DNA from: Gammaproteobacteria bacterium
Lineage (GTDB): Bacteria; Pseudomonadota; Gammaproteobacteria; Pseudomonadales; Azotimanducaceae
Assembly: GCA_012960535.1 (NCBI GenBank)
Contig: DUBB01000012.1
Span: 61,397 to 125,396, forward strand
DNA length: 64,000 nt
Direction of reading: 5' to 3'
Made by a program: the position numbers and the translations under genes. The notes under the pieces are model-generated. The model was given only the letters and a program-made list of their open reading frames with translations. It had not been told where the DNA came from and did not search any database. Of this stretch, positions 35,633 to 45,777 are shown piece after piece; position 1 is the first letter of the stretch; every line of letters starts with the position of its first letter.

Positions 35633-38272
35633 TTAGAATGCAAACTTTAGTCGAACATATGCCATACGGCCTCGCGCATCATGCTGGCGAGAGTCGTAGC
35701 TATAGTTCGCTGAATCCCAGACCAACGGTGGCTCTTCATCAGTTACGTTTAAAACGCCTATGGTGATTTGCGTATCCACAGAGGACAGCGCTAGCTGGTA
35801 GTTATATTGCGCATCCCAAGTAAGATGGCTATCGATGTCGCTAGAATAGCCTTCTGGAGGGCCTGCTCGGGTAGTTTCATAACCACTAATATAACGCGCC
35901 GTCACAGAAGCTTGATGAGCACCAGTTTCCCAGCGCAATGATGTATTGGCCTTTGTCTTGGGTAGCGAACGTGCGAAATTGTCATGGTTGAAAAGACCAA
36001 GTACGTCAGTAGTTTGCCCGCCCAGCGGGATTTCATAGCTCAGGAAGTGACTGGCATCAAATGTTAGGCTTAGATCGCCTATGCTGCTTTCTGGGAAGTT
36101 ATAATTAACTTCTAGATCCAGACCGTCGGTACTCACCGACGCCGCATTGAAGTAGTTGGTGGTAACGCCAATTAATTGGCCGCTCGTGGTGCGTTTAACG
36201 TCAGAATGATTGGGATCTGCAACCACCTTTCCCTGAGCACTTTCGATAGTGATTACGTTAGTATAGTCCACAGACCAGTAATCCATAGTGACCTGTAGAT
36301 TATCATTTGGAGTCCAGACTGCACCGATGTTGATGTTGTCTGCTTCCTCAGCTTTCAGATCGACATTAGCGTTTTGTGCAATACGGATGAAGACTGTGCC
36401 TCCTTTAGCGGTTCCGTCAGTATTAAAGTCCTGAATACCTTGCAGACCCACCTGGCTGGCGTGAAGCTGGTGCAATGACGCTTCGCGATAAGAGGTTGAT
36501 GCAGACGCGCGGAGTATCAAATTATCTGACACTTCGAAACGCGCAGAGATTTTAGGGTCAAAGGTTGATCCTGAATCTAGATTTTCATAACGCCCTGCGA
36601 AGCCAATCTCGAGTGAGTCTGTGAGGTCTCTTTGGAATTCCGAGAATACGGCCCATGCTGATTTCGATTCATCAACATTGACGCCACCACCTAAAAATAG
36701 CAGATCGGCTGGTTTTGTAAGGTTGCCAGAAGCATCAAACTCAACTCGGCTTATGTCATTGCGATCAACTTCAAGCGACTCATTTCTTACTTGGATGCCT
36801 GATGCAAAGTTGAAACCGCCCAGTTCACCATCGATAACAAAATCAAATACCGTTAGAGCGGTACTGGTAGCAGTTTGTTGTTCAACTGATATATGGTCAA
36901 TGAGTTCCTGGCTATTTGCCGATGGATCGAAGAGATTCCAAGCTTGATCACCACTAGGGCCACCAGTTCCAGTAACAGCAGCTTCAAATCTTGATGTGCT
37001 AGTATCGGGCTGAATGCCATAACCGTCATAGGCGCTATGAGTCAACGCAGTATTGAAGTGGTAGTCCCCCATATCGCCATCCAGTTCAAGAGCGACTCTA
37101 AAGTGTTCATTATCACGCGTTGCTAGTGGAGATGGGAATGCAGACCCCAGCGGCCGTCCCAGCCAAAGAATGACAGCGCCAAAGGGATTTCCAGCTTCAT
37201 TTGGCATAATAGGGCGGGTCAAATAAGACAAAGCAGGATAGCTAGGAGACTGTGGATTATCCAGTACTTCAACCTTAGCCCACATCGCCTCGGTGTTGAA
37301 CTCCATTCCGTTACTCAGCGTGTGATTGATGTTCGTAAACAAGTGTGTACGCTCTTCCTCATTAACGACATTGAATCTAGGGCCGTATTTAAAACCGCAT
37401 CGCTCACCGCTGCCTTGGGGTAAAATAATACCGCCGGTTTCTACGCAGTTAGCATCGGGGATGTTTTGATACTGTGTGTAATTTCCAGCATAGGCTCCTG
37501 AATCTACTTGAGATGCAAAACCAGTGTCTGCATTATTTGGGCTAAGTATTAAGAATGAGTTGCCTAAGCCTGAGTTTGCGTTCTCGATGAGTTGTGGTCG
37601 GTCTGCGCCATTTAAGTTCGAGCGATCCATATATTGTGCTGCAATTACAATCTTAGTGTCATTGCCTGCCCAGCCATGGAGAAAGCTTAGTTGGGTGTCG
37701 GTTTGGCTGTCTGATGTTGTTGACTGCTGAAATACGCCGAATTCAGTTCCTTCAAAATCGGTTCTTGTAATGTAGTTTACAACGCCGGCCACAGCATCAG
37801 ATCCATAAACAGAGGCAGCACCTTCCTTTAATACCTCGACCCGCTCAACGGCAATGGCTGGGATCATACTAGTGTCAACAAAGCTTGATCCATCGTTGGC
37901 TGAGGCAGCAGCTAAAGTGTTACGTCGACCGTTGACCAAAACTAACGTTGAACCGAGGCCAAGACCTCTTAGATTTACATTGCTGGTACCCTGGGTAGCT
38001 CCTGATGTGAATGAGTCAGGCACGTTTTCTGCGCCGGAGTTAGCGGTGAGATTCCGGGTAATGTCAGATATAGACATGGCACCCATTTGGTCGATGTTAT
38101 CTCTGTCGACAATAACGATTGGTGATGCACCGTCTTTTGGGCTCGACTTTAAATAGGAACCGGTGACCAGCACTTCTTCGATTTTAGCGTCTTTGCCTTC
38201 TTGAGATATTGCAAACGAACTTGCTGTGATTAGCGGGATCAATGCTAAGGATGAGATCTTTTTAAATTTCAT
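35633..38272 (-). CDS. TonB-dependent outer-membrane receptor
   Basis: 879 residues. Signal peptide, then TonB-box region and plug (EEVLVTGSYLKSSP, STLVLVNGRRNTLAAASA, ERVEVLKEGAASVYGSDAV), followed by a 22-stranded barrel ending in Phe. It actively imports a bulky substrate, energised by TonB-ExbBD. No SusD-like partner. Neighbouring carboxylesterase suggests an ester-bearing organic substrate; this is inference only. Single gene with its own terminator. Confidence 0.92.
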   Translation of the reverse strand: MKFKKISSLALIPLITASSFAISQEGKDAKIEEVLVTGSYLKSSPKDGASPIVIVDRDNIDQMGAMSISDITRNLTANSGAENVPDSFTSGATQGTSNVNLRGLGLGSTLVLVNGRRNTLAAASANDGSSFVDTSMIPAIAVERVEVLKEGAASVYGSDAVAGVVNYITRTDFEGTEFGVFQQSTTSDSQTDTQLSFLHGWAGNDTKIVIAAQYMDRSNLNGADRPQLIENANSGLGNSFLILSPNNADTGFASQVDSGAYAGNYTQYQNIPDANCVETGGIILPQGSGERCGFKYGPRFNVVNEEERTHLFTNINHTLSNGMEFNTEAMWAKVEVLDNPQSPSYPALSYLTRPIMPNEAGNPFGAVILWLGRPLGSAFPSPLATRDNEHFRVALELDGDMGDYHFNTALTHSAYDGYGIQPDTSTSRFEAAVTGTGGPSGDQAWNLFDPSANSQELIDHISVEQQTATSTALTVFDFVIDGELGGFNFASGIQVRNESLEVDRNDISRVEFDASGNLTKPADLLFLGGGVNVDESKSAWAVFSEFQRDLTDSLEIGFAGRYENLDSGSTFDPKISARFEVSDNLILRASASTSYREASLHQLHASQVGLQGIQDFNTDGTAKGGTVFIRIAQNANVDLKAEEADNINIGAVWTPNDNLQVTMDYWSVDYTNVITIESAQGKVVADPNHSDVKRTTSGQLIGVTTNYFNAASVSTDGLDLEVNYNFPESSIGDLSLTFDASHFLSYEIPLGGQTTDVLGLFNHDNFARSLPKTKANTSLRWETGAHQASVTARYISGYETTRAGPPEGYSSDIDSHLTWDAQYNYQLALSSVDTQITIGVLNVTDEEPPLVWDSANYSYDSRQHDARGRMAYVRLKFAF

Positions 38273-38744
38273 ATACTGCCCCTAAGTTTGTTGAAAAATA
38301 TATACTATGTGAGTTTCATTACTATATGAATATTTTTGAAACGATATCCTTTATGAAGGATTCGTTGATGAATATAGCAGATGCATTAATTTTATTTTGC
38401 TAGCAATTATGACCCAACGGTCATACATTAAGCTTGAATACTAGACATGAAATGCATTCGCCACTAAGTCTATAGAGATGAAGGCGACACTCAAAGTTAG
38501 TAACAAATTAGGTTAAGTCATTCTACAACTGCGGTATGAACTTCCAAAAAAATTATTTCATGCTTTAAACTATAATATATTTGCGACCTTTACGGCCATA
38601 GAGCCACGCTTGATCGTGCGTCATCATAAACATAATAGTTTTGCTGTAAACCTTTAATGTTATTTTTAGTTAACCGTGTGATTTGACGATAGTGGGTAGA
38701 GGGTAGCCCGGTGACCTACCCTCTACCGGTCAGAAAAATTCAAA
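38273..38744. other. Spacer with a perfect 12-bp hairpin
   Basis: No protein gene supported. 38695-38706 (GGTAGAGGGTAG) and 38716-38727 (CTACCCTCTACC) form a perfect 12-bp stem with a 9-nt loop, without a T run; it may be the end of the small ORF / esterase transcript. Confidence 0.6.
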
Positions 38745-38861
38745 CTAGGTAGTCACAGCGTACCGGCCTTGACCAAGAACGCCGACAACAGTATTAGGGA
38801 AAAACGCTTTGGTCCAACTACGCGGAAGCTCCAGCTTACCGACGATTTGTTTAAGCGACAT
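38745..38861 (-). CDS. Small protein downstream of the carboxylesterase
   Basis: 38 codons. ATG at 38861 has AAGGAAA at normal spacing, and the frame begins 10 nt after the esterase stop. The peptide has a basic-hydrophobic start (MSLKQIVGKLELPRSW), a hydrophobic middle (AFFPNTVVGVLGQGRY) and ends AVTT. Likely translated, function unknown; it could be a remnant of a longer protein. Confidence 0.5.
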   Translation of the reverse strand: MSLKQIVGKLELPRSWTKAFFPNTVVGVLGQGRYAVTT

Positions 38862-38871
38862 ACGTTTCCTT

Positions 38872-40698
38872 TTAATTAACACCAACGGAGCCAAACTCAT
38901 CGACAAGCCGAGCTGCTAATTCTTTTTGTTCAGCGCGAACATCAAATTTATTGCAAAATCCATCGTTCCAAGCATTGTGAGCATCTAGCTGCGGGTCCCC
39001 TACGTTGATTAATGATTCCCATACTATCATGCACTTTTCAAGATCGGAGGAGGACGAATGGTCCGCTATGCCATTTAACAATGACGGCATAGTTTTATCC
39101 TCAACGCTCATACGCAGTAAGTCGTCCTTATCCAAGTGGATATATGCAGGATGCGCCGTGGTAAAACGACTCCATTGCAGAGAAGCACCTGTATCAGGAA
39201 TACCTGACCGTGCAAACCCACTCCACGCACTCATCACTGTAGCCTCCATCTCTGCCCGTGCTGGACCCTCAGGATAAATATAAGAAGAGATTGAGCCATA
39301 GTTATACTGCCCGGTAACAAAAGCAATATCGGTCCCGTGGGCGGCTCCAATAATGTTAGGGAAATCAGCGAAAATAGAGGTTTCTTGATGATCCCAATCA
39401 AAGCGGTAAGCATATAGGTTCTTATAACCCGCAGTCTCAAGAGCCTGCAACGGAATATCAGCACCGCGAAGCTTCCAACCATGGGAGCGTGTCCGTATCC
39501 AGAAATCAAACAGATCAGGCTGTTTCACTTTAAATGCCGGAGGTAAGAGCTTGGTAAAAGGATAACTTACGTCCACAAAGTAACGGTGCAATCCCAGCCA
39601 AAGGGAGACCTCATCCTTAGTAGCACCCGCTATAACAGGGATGTTTTTAGCATAGTCTTCAAGACCTAAGGCCCCTAACAACCCCACCTCAGGGATAACA
39701 ATTCCATCAATGGTCGTGAGGGGCACGTTATCTACGCCGTCTCCCGTGTAATAAAGAGCAACAAGTGCTCGAGCATCTGCATTCTTGAGTAGGTTTCGCA
39801 TCTGCCTTGAGTTCGCTGTTACATCAGAATTTGCATTAAGTTGCTTGGAAATTTGCCAAGCACCACGCTCAATCAACATATTTTGGCCATTCTCATTATA
39901 GGCATCTTGTTTTGAAGAGCTGGTGGTATAACCCGATTGAGAGATCGCTCTGTGAAACAATCCATCGGCCAACGGTGATGCCAACAAAGCAAACACATTA
40001 TGACCACCGGCAGATTCACCGAAGATGGTCACATTTTGCGCGTCGCCACCAAACTGAACTATGTTGCCCTGAACCCACTTTAAGGATTCTATGATATCTA
40101 AGGTGCCGAAATTAGACGTTTTATCTAAACCTTTTTGCTCACCTTGAATAGCCGGATGTGTAAACCAGCCTAGAGCCCCCAGTCGATAGTTGGCAGTGAC
40201 CACCACCACGCCCTGCGTAGCGACCAAGCGAGTAAAATCGTAATAGTCTTTGAGCCCCGTGGTATTGCCACCTCCGTGGATCCAGAACATTACTGGATAT
40301 GATTTGCTCGCAAAGTCAGCTGGAGCCTTTATGTCCAGGTACAAGCAATCTTCCGAACCGACAATGCCCTCGCCGCTAGCACCAGCATAGTCGCTTGATT
40401 TTTGCACACAAGATGTGTCTTCTTTCTCAACTATTATATCAACCGGAGCGTCAATCGCACGAGGAGCCCGCCAGCGCAAGTCCCCTACAGGAGGCTGTGC
40501 GAAGGGAATATCGAACCAAGACACGACGGACGCTGAGGTTATATCGCTACCCCCACTCTCTATTCGCTGCCCCTGAACAATGCCACCAGAAGACTTTATA
40601 CGATAAGCCTCAGGCTTTTCCGTCACTGGCTCGCCACGATCGAACCATGCACATGCGCCCAAAAAAACACACGTTGTTAATATCAGAAATCGTACCAT
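38872..40698 (-). CDS. Type-B carboxylesterase/lipase, lipoprotein
   Basis: 608 residues from the ATG at 40698, whose signal peptide ends in lipobox FLGAC; longer in-frame starts exist at 40716-40728. Catalytic motifs: WIHGGGN oxyanion region, TIFGESAGGHN nucleophile Ser, GATKDE acid region and AAHGTDIAFV His. Cys pairs near SCVQ and EDCLYLD are typical of the family. It hydrolyses carboxylic esters at the cell surface or in the periplasm. Between a TonB receptor and an ABC exporter. Confidence 0.88.
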   Translation of the reverse strand: MVRFLILTTCVFLGACAWFDRGEPVTEKPEAYRIKSSGGIVQGQRIESGGSDITSASVVSWFDIPFAQPPVGDLRWRAPRAIDAPVDIIVEKEDTSCVQKSSDYAGASGEGIVGSEDCLYLDIKAPADFASKSYPVMFWIHGGGNTTGLKDYYDFTRLVATQGVVVVTANYRLGALGWFTHPAIQGEQKGLDKTSNFGTLDIIESLKWVQGNIVQFGGDAQNVTIFGESAGGHNVFALLASPLADGLFHRAISQSGYTTSSSKQDAYNENGQNMLIERGAWQISKQLNANSDVTANSRQMRNLLKNADARALVALYYTGDGVDNVPLTTIDGIVIPEVGLLGALGLEDYAKNIPVIAGATKDEVSLWLGLHRYFVDVSYPFTKLLPPAFKVKQPDLFDFWIRTRSHGWKLRGADIPLQALETAGYKNLYAYRFDWDHQETSIFADFPNIIGAAHGTDIAFVTGQYNYGSISSYIYPEGPARAEMEATVMSAWSGFARSGIPDTGASLQWSRFTTAHPAYIHLDKDDLLRMSVEDKTMPSLLNGIADHSSSSDLEKCMIVWESLINVGDPQLDAHNAWNDGFCNKFDVRAEQKELAARLVDEFGSVGVN

Positions 40699-40825
40699 CA
40701 ATGTCGCCCCTATCATACTGACTGCCATCTGCTGACTGACTGGCTAGAGAAAAATCATTCTTATAATATGTAATGTACGCAATAGCTTACGAGAACGATC
40801 AAAAAGATACCATAGCCAAGCCTGA

Positions 40826-42616
40826 CTATGTAGTCCCGTCAGTCGAAAATTGCAGTTCAGCAAGGCGGGCGTATAAAGGACTTGTTGATAGGAGTTCTTG
40901 GTGACTACCTGAGGCAACTTTTTCGCCACCATCCATAACGATAATTTCATCTGCGTGAAGGATCGTAGACAATCGATGAGCAATAATAACCGTTGTTCGG
41001 CCTTTCATTAATTTGTCCAAGGCCAACTGAACCTTATATTCACTTTCAGAATCGAGCGCACTTGTCGCCTCATCCAACAATAATATTCTTGGATCCTTCA
41101 ATAAAGCTCGCGCAATCGCAATACGCTGTCGTTGTCCGCCAGAGAGCCGCACGCCTTGCTCACCAAGGTTACTTGCGTAGCCGAGAGGCAACTGATTAAT
41201 AAAATCATCTGCATGTGCAGCTTTTGCCGCTTCAACAACCTGCGCATCGGTAGCGCCTGGTTTTCCATAGCGAATGTTATACATCACGTCCCCGGTAAAT
41301 AACGTTGGTTGCTGATCGACCACCGCAACTTGTTGGCGTAAATGCTCCAAATTCAGTTCCCTAATATCACTACCTCCGAACTGCAAGGTTCCAGCTTGAG
41401 GATCGTAGAACCGCTGAATAAGCGCAAAAAGAGTAGATTTTCCAGCCCCAGAGGGTCCTACCAGCGCAACAATCTTGCCGTCGGGAATGTTGATTGAAAA
41501 CTGATTAAGCGCAGGCTGATGAGGCCTGGATGGATAACAGAACGTAACTGCATCAAAAGCGAGAGTGGCCGGTAGATTTGAAACCTCAACTTTTACCAAC
41601 TCTGCCAGCTTAATCTCGTTGGGCGCATGTAATAACTCCATTAATCGCTCAGTCGCGCCAGCTGCCCGCTGAAGATCGCCGTAAACCTCAGATAAAGACG
41701 CGATACCCACGGCCATCAGCATTGCATAAAAAAGAAAGGCGCCAAGATCTCCGCCAGTCATGGTACCTGCCATTACGTCTCTACCACCAAACCAAAGCAT
41801 GGCACTAAGAGCCCCAAATATTGCCAAAATAACCAGCGCAGTGAGGATTGCCCGCTGCCCTATACGCTTTTTCGCGACCCTAAAAGCACCTTCCACCTCC
41901 ACTCCAAAAGCAGCCTTCTCAAAAGATTCCTGAGTAAAGCTTTGTACAATTTTTATCTGTTGAATCACCTCACCTGCGTAGCTACCGACACTGGCAATTG
42001 AGTCCTGACTTTGCCTCGAAAGATTGCGCACGCGTCGCCCAAAATAAAGAATAGGTACTAAGATCGCAGGCACCGCGGCCAGGACAATCAATGAGAGTTT
42101 AAAATTCGTTGCCAACAACATTATTAAGGCCCCGAACGAACTAATACCACTGCGTAAAGCAATCGACATAGATGAGCCAATGATAGACTGCAATAACGTT
42201 GTGTCTGAAGTTAAGCGAGACATGATATCGCCGCTTCTATTTGTCTCAAAAAAGGCCGGATGTAGACTGATCACATGATTGAAAACCGCGGTACGAATAT
42301 CCGCACTAACTCTCTCGCCCAACCAAGAGATAAGATAAAACCTTACATAGGTGCCCGTTGCCATCAAGATTGCCATGCCAATGATAAACAATACGCCCGT
42401 GTTTAAATTATCCCTCGATTGCTCAGCAAAGCCACCATCGATCAACAAGCGGAGTCCTTGGCCAATAGAGAGAGTAATTCCTGCGGTCAACAAAAGAGCG
42501 ACTAAAAAGACCGCAATTTCACGTTTATACGGTGATAAAAATCGTAATAGTGAACCCAGCGTGGAAAAGCCCAGCTGTTGATGCTCTAACTGGTCGTGAT
42601 TCTGATTGTCTGACAA
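40826..42616 (-). CDS. MsbA-type ABC exporter (fused permease-ATPase)
   Basis: 596 residues. Six membrane segments in the first about 330 residues, then an ATPase with Walker A GPSGAGKST, signature LSGGQRQRIAIARAL, Walker B ILLLDEATSALDSE and H-loop IIAHRL. Half-transporter acting as a homodimer in the inner membrane; substrate (lipid, peptide or drug) not readable. Separate from the neighbouring esterase transcript. Confidence 0.9.
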   Translation of the reverse strand: MSDNQNHDQLEHQQLGFSTLGSLLRFLSPYKREIAVFLVALLLTAGITLSIGQGLRLLIDGGFAEQSRDNLNTGVLFIIGMAILMATGTYVRFYLISWLGERVSADIRTAVFNHVISLHPAFFETNRSGDIMSRLTSDTTLLQSIIGSSMSIALRSGISSFGALIMLLATNFKLSLIVLAAVPAILVPILYFGRRVRNLSRQSQDSIASVGSYAGEVIQQIKIVQSFTQESFEKAAFGVEVEGAFRVAKKRIGQRAILTALVILAIFGALSAMLWFGGRDVMAGTMTGGDLGAFLFYAMLMAVGIASLSEVYGDLQRAAGATERLMELLHAPNEIKLAELVKVEVSNLPATLAFDAVTFCYPSRPHQPALNQFSINIPDGKIVALVGPSGAGKSTLFALIQRFYDPQAGTLQFGGSDIRELNLEHLRQQVAVVDQQPTLFTGDVMYNIRYGKPGATDAQVVEAAKAAHADDFINQLPLGYASNLGEQGVRLSGGQRQRIAIARALLKDPRILLLDEATSALDSESEYKVQLALDKLMKGRTTVIIAHRLSTILHADEIIVMDGGEKVASGSHQELLSTSPLYARLAELQFSTDGTT

Positions 42617-42707
42617 CTTAGGCGCACCTTATTAGCGTTTAAAGAAAGATATAACGATGACAGCCACGCTACTCTACGCACTCCAACGCTCCTGTCAACG
42701 TAGGCTT

Positions 42708-43265
42708 TTACAGATGCGCCCCTGGCTCCCGAGCAAATAGCCGGCCTATCATGGGAGCAAAGTATTCAAGAGGCTTAGACTCAAATAAAGGGTCAAAGGA
42801 CACCTGATCCCAGCGAGCGCAGAATTCTACACAAGCCTGATAATGCGGATTATTCATGAGTTTGTCACGGGTATCTCGATCTTGATCATAGAAATGCATC
42901 CAGTAGTACCCTTGGAACAAGCCATGATTCAAGACTATCCAGTAGTTTTTCTCGCTAACGTAGGGCCTTAGAAGAGCGGCAGCCACTTGGGAATGATTAG
43001 CAGGAGAAAGAACATCTCCAATGTCATGAAGTAATGCGCAGACAACAGTCTCTTCATCCGCCCCATCCTGTTCCGCTCGAGTCGCAGTCTGCAAGCAATG
43101 TTCTAAACGACTTACCTGGTAGGGGGAGTCACCATCCATCATTCTTAACCAGCCAATGATTCTGTCCGCCTGATGAGCGATATTTTGGCCATCATGCTCA
43201 AACACCAGATCATAATCAGCCCGACTGGCGTGTTCCATTGCTGTAAAAGCTACTGTGTCAGACAT
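42708..43265 (-). CDS. HD-domain protein resembling PhnZ-type diiron oxygenases
   Basis: 185 residues. HD-superfamily ligands seen: His56 (LEHCLQ), His80-Asp81 (LLHDIGD), His91 (NHSQ), His114 (LNHG) and Asp153 (RWDQVSFD). Spacing and the flanking LEHCLQTATRA resemble PhnZ/TmpB-like mixed-valent diiron oxygenases. The HDxxH-type His after HDIG is Asp here. Alternative: an ordinary HD phosphohydrolase. It is divergent from the TonB receptor at 43519, and uptake plus oxidation of one compound is conceivable. Confidence 0.7.
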   Translation of the reverse strand: MSDTVAFTAMEHASRADYDLVFEHDGQNIAHQADRIIGWLRMMDGDSPYQVSRLEHCLQTATRAEQDGADEETVVCALLHDIGDVLSPANHSQVAAALLRPYVSEKNYWIVLNHGLFQGYYWMHFYDQDRDTRDKLMNNPHYQACVEFCARWDQVSFDPLFESKPLEYFAPMIGRLFAREPGAHL

Positions 43266-43518
43266 GGCTCACCTTTGCATTTCGTTGCAATAGTATTAAC
43301 TTGTTAGCTATGTTGTCTAGCTCAAAGGTGTATCGGCGAAAGAAACCGTGCTCAGACATACCAGCGCCTATGACGAAATGATCGGCGGGCCCGAAAAAAC
43401 ATCATCAAATGCTTTAGAAGTACCCCTCGCCGACAACCATCTGTATTAATTATTTACATTAAAACCAACTTAGCTAAACTACACCGCTAATTTAAAGACT
43501 TCAAGGATTAAGCAACCC

Positions 43519-45609
43519 ATGACTACGGATAGCCCCTCAAAATTGACTCTGCTAAGGCTCTTCTCGGCCGCACTCATATTCTGCCCTCTTACTGGACTAG
43601 CTGATGAAAGGGTTGCATCCTTAGAGATTGAAACGATCGTTGTCACCGGTCGTCGAGACCAGCAAAACCTTAACCACCTTATTGGCTCAGTGGGCCAGAT
43701 TAATAACGAAGAACTCGACAGAATCGCTCACGCTCATATTAATCAAGCTGCTTCACGCATCCCTGGGGTCTGGTTAAGTCGCGGTAATGGCCAGGAATTG
43801 CTTGCATCTGTACGTTCACCCGTCTTTACAGGCCCTGGCAGTTGCGCCGAAATTCTCACAACAGAAGACGGCCTACCCATTCGCCCTACGGGCATGTGCA
43901 ATGTTAATCAACTTTTTGAAATTAACACGGAGCAAGCCTCAGGCTTGGAAATTTGGCGTGGTCCTGGCACTGTTTTTTACGGTTCAAACGCCATGCATGG
44001 GGTCATCAATCTAGTATCCCCGGTCATTAATGACAACCACCTAAGCCTGCAACTAGGAAGCCATGACTATCGCAGGGTTAAAGTTGGCTGGAAAACGACC
44101 CAAGGCTCACAGTCTTGGCAAATAGCCGCTAATGGCGTCTCTGATGGCGGTTTTAAAGACGAATCAGGTTTTGATCAGCAAAAAATTTCCATCAAACACG
44201 CCTGGTCCAATACCGAGATTGAAGCACGAACACATCTTACAGCTGTAAATCTCAATCAAGAGACAGCAGGTTATATCAAAGGTTATGAATCCTACAAAGA
44301 CAGTGCCGTCTGGAAAACCAACCCTAATCCTGAAGCCTACCGTGACGCATCAGCAGTACGACTATCATCTCGCATTAGCGGCGTGGCGCCATTGGCTGGG
44401 CTCGAGGGGAAATGGCAAGTAACGCCATACTTGCGACGCAGTTCCATGACTTTTTTGCAGCATTACCTACCCGGGCAGGCACAAGAACAAAATGGTCAAA
44501 CCAGCGCTGGACTGCAAGCAAGCTATCAATTCGATCCCAACGCTAAAAGTAAAGTTTGGATCGGTGCAGATGTCGAATGGGCTGACATGTGGGTAGAGGA
44601 ATTTCAAGCCAATCCTTTTGGAACATCTGACAATGTGCGCTTCCAAGGTCAGCACTATGATTTTCAAGTGAACAGTCGTCAGTTTGCATTGTTTGCCAAT
44701 ACTGAATGGCAAGCCTCTGACAAGTTAACTCTCGAAGCTGGCTTACGATATGAGTCACTGCACTATGACTATCAAAATAATATGGTCGATGGCAGTACCC
44801 GTGACGATGGCACCCTCTGTAATTCGACTAGCGGCAGCTGTCGCTACTACAGACCGATGGATCGATCTGACCGTACTGACGACCTAAATTATCAGCTTGG
44901 CGCCCACTATGATCTTAACGATAGAGTTGGTGCATTTGTACGCGTGGCCAGCGCCTATCGCGCACCGCAGATTAATGAACTTTATCGACTACAGAAAGAA
45001 CAAGAGATTTCAGAGATCAGGCCAGAGCAACTAGACAGCCTAGAAGCGGGATTGCGCTATCAGTCTCAACAGTGGCTTGCAGAGTTATCACTTTATCAAA
45101 TGGAAAAAGATCAGGTAATCATTAAAGATTCGAACAGTTATGTTGTTAACGATGCCAAAACGAGCCATCACGGGATTGAATGGCGGATGCGCTACCAAAT
45201 AAATACAGACTGGCAGATCACCTCAGTAGCTGCCTGGACCAAACACCAATACAGCTATCTTCGCCTCTATAGCGGAGTCAATATTGACGGCAATGATATT
45301 GACACGGCTCCTCGCTGGGAGGGAAGCGCTCAACTATTGTATCAACCCTCCCAAAGCAGGAGTGCGGAGCTAGAGTGGGCCTACATTGGAAAGTACTTCC
45401 TCGATCCACAAAATGCTCATGTCTATGCTGGTCATGCTGTGCTTAACTTACGCGGCCAACAAACCTATGGTTCTTGGGAGTTTGCCGCGCAATTGACTAA
45501 TCTGACAGATCGACGCATCGCTGACAGAGCGGATTATGCCTTTGGCAGTTATCGTTACTTCGTCGGCGAAGGACGCGGTATTGCATTAGAAATTAAACGC
45601 GTGTTCTAA
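43519..45609 (+). CDS. TonB-dependent outer-membrane receptor (small, BtuB/FecA-like)
   Basis: 696 residues. Signal peptide, plug with IETIVVTGRRD, IPGVWLSRGNGQE, GLEIWRGPGTVFYGSNAMHG, then a barrel ending in KRVF. A Cys pair in the plug (SCAEIL...MCNV) and another in LCNSTSGSC suggest disulfides. Imports an unidentified ligand. Divergent from the HD-domain gene. Confidence 0.92.
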   Translation: MTTDSPSKLTLLRLFSAALIFCPLTGLADERVASLEIETIVVTGRRDQQNLNHLIGSVGQINNEELDRIAHAHINQAASRIPGVWLSRGNGQELLASVRSPVFTGPGSCAEILTTEDGLPIRPTGMCNVNQLFEINTEQASGLEIWRGPGTVFYGSNAMHGVINLVSPVINDNHLSLQLGSHDYRRVKVGWKTTQGSQSWQIAANGVSDGGFKDESGFDQQKISIKHAWSNTEIEARTHLTAVNLNQETAGYIKGYESYKDSAVWKTNPNPEAYRDASAVRLSSRISGVAPLAGLEGKWQVTPYLRRSSMTFLQHYLPGQAQEQNGQTSAGLQASYQFDPNAKSKVWIGADVEWADMWVEEFQANPFGTSDNVRFQGQHYDFQVNSRQFALFANTEWQASDKLTLEAGLRYESLHYDYQNNMVDGSTRDDGTLCNSTSGSCRYYRPMDRSDRTDDLNYQLGAHYDLNDRVGAFVRVASAYRAPQINELYRLQKEQEISEIRPEQLDSLEAGLRYQSQQWLAELSLYQMEKDQVIIKDSNSYVVNDAKTSHHGIEWRMRYQINTDWQITSVAAWTKHQYSYLRLYSGVNIDGNDIDTAPRWEGSAQLLYQPSQSRSAELEWAYIGKYFLDPQNAHVYAGHAVLNLRGQQTYGSWEFAAQLTNLTDRRIADRADYAFGSYRYFVGEGRGIALEIKRVF

Positions 45610-45777
45610 GGTGAGCTAGAAGGATAAATAATCTGTGTAGGATAGCGAAATGAAGCCTCACAGAGCTCCCAGTAAATTAGCGCATAATCGATTTGAAATC
45701 GCTGCATTCAACATCAACTATGGCATAATCAGAGAAAGAATTTTGATTAACCAAACAGGCCCAACTCTAGATTTTTT

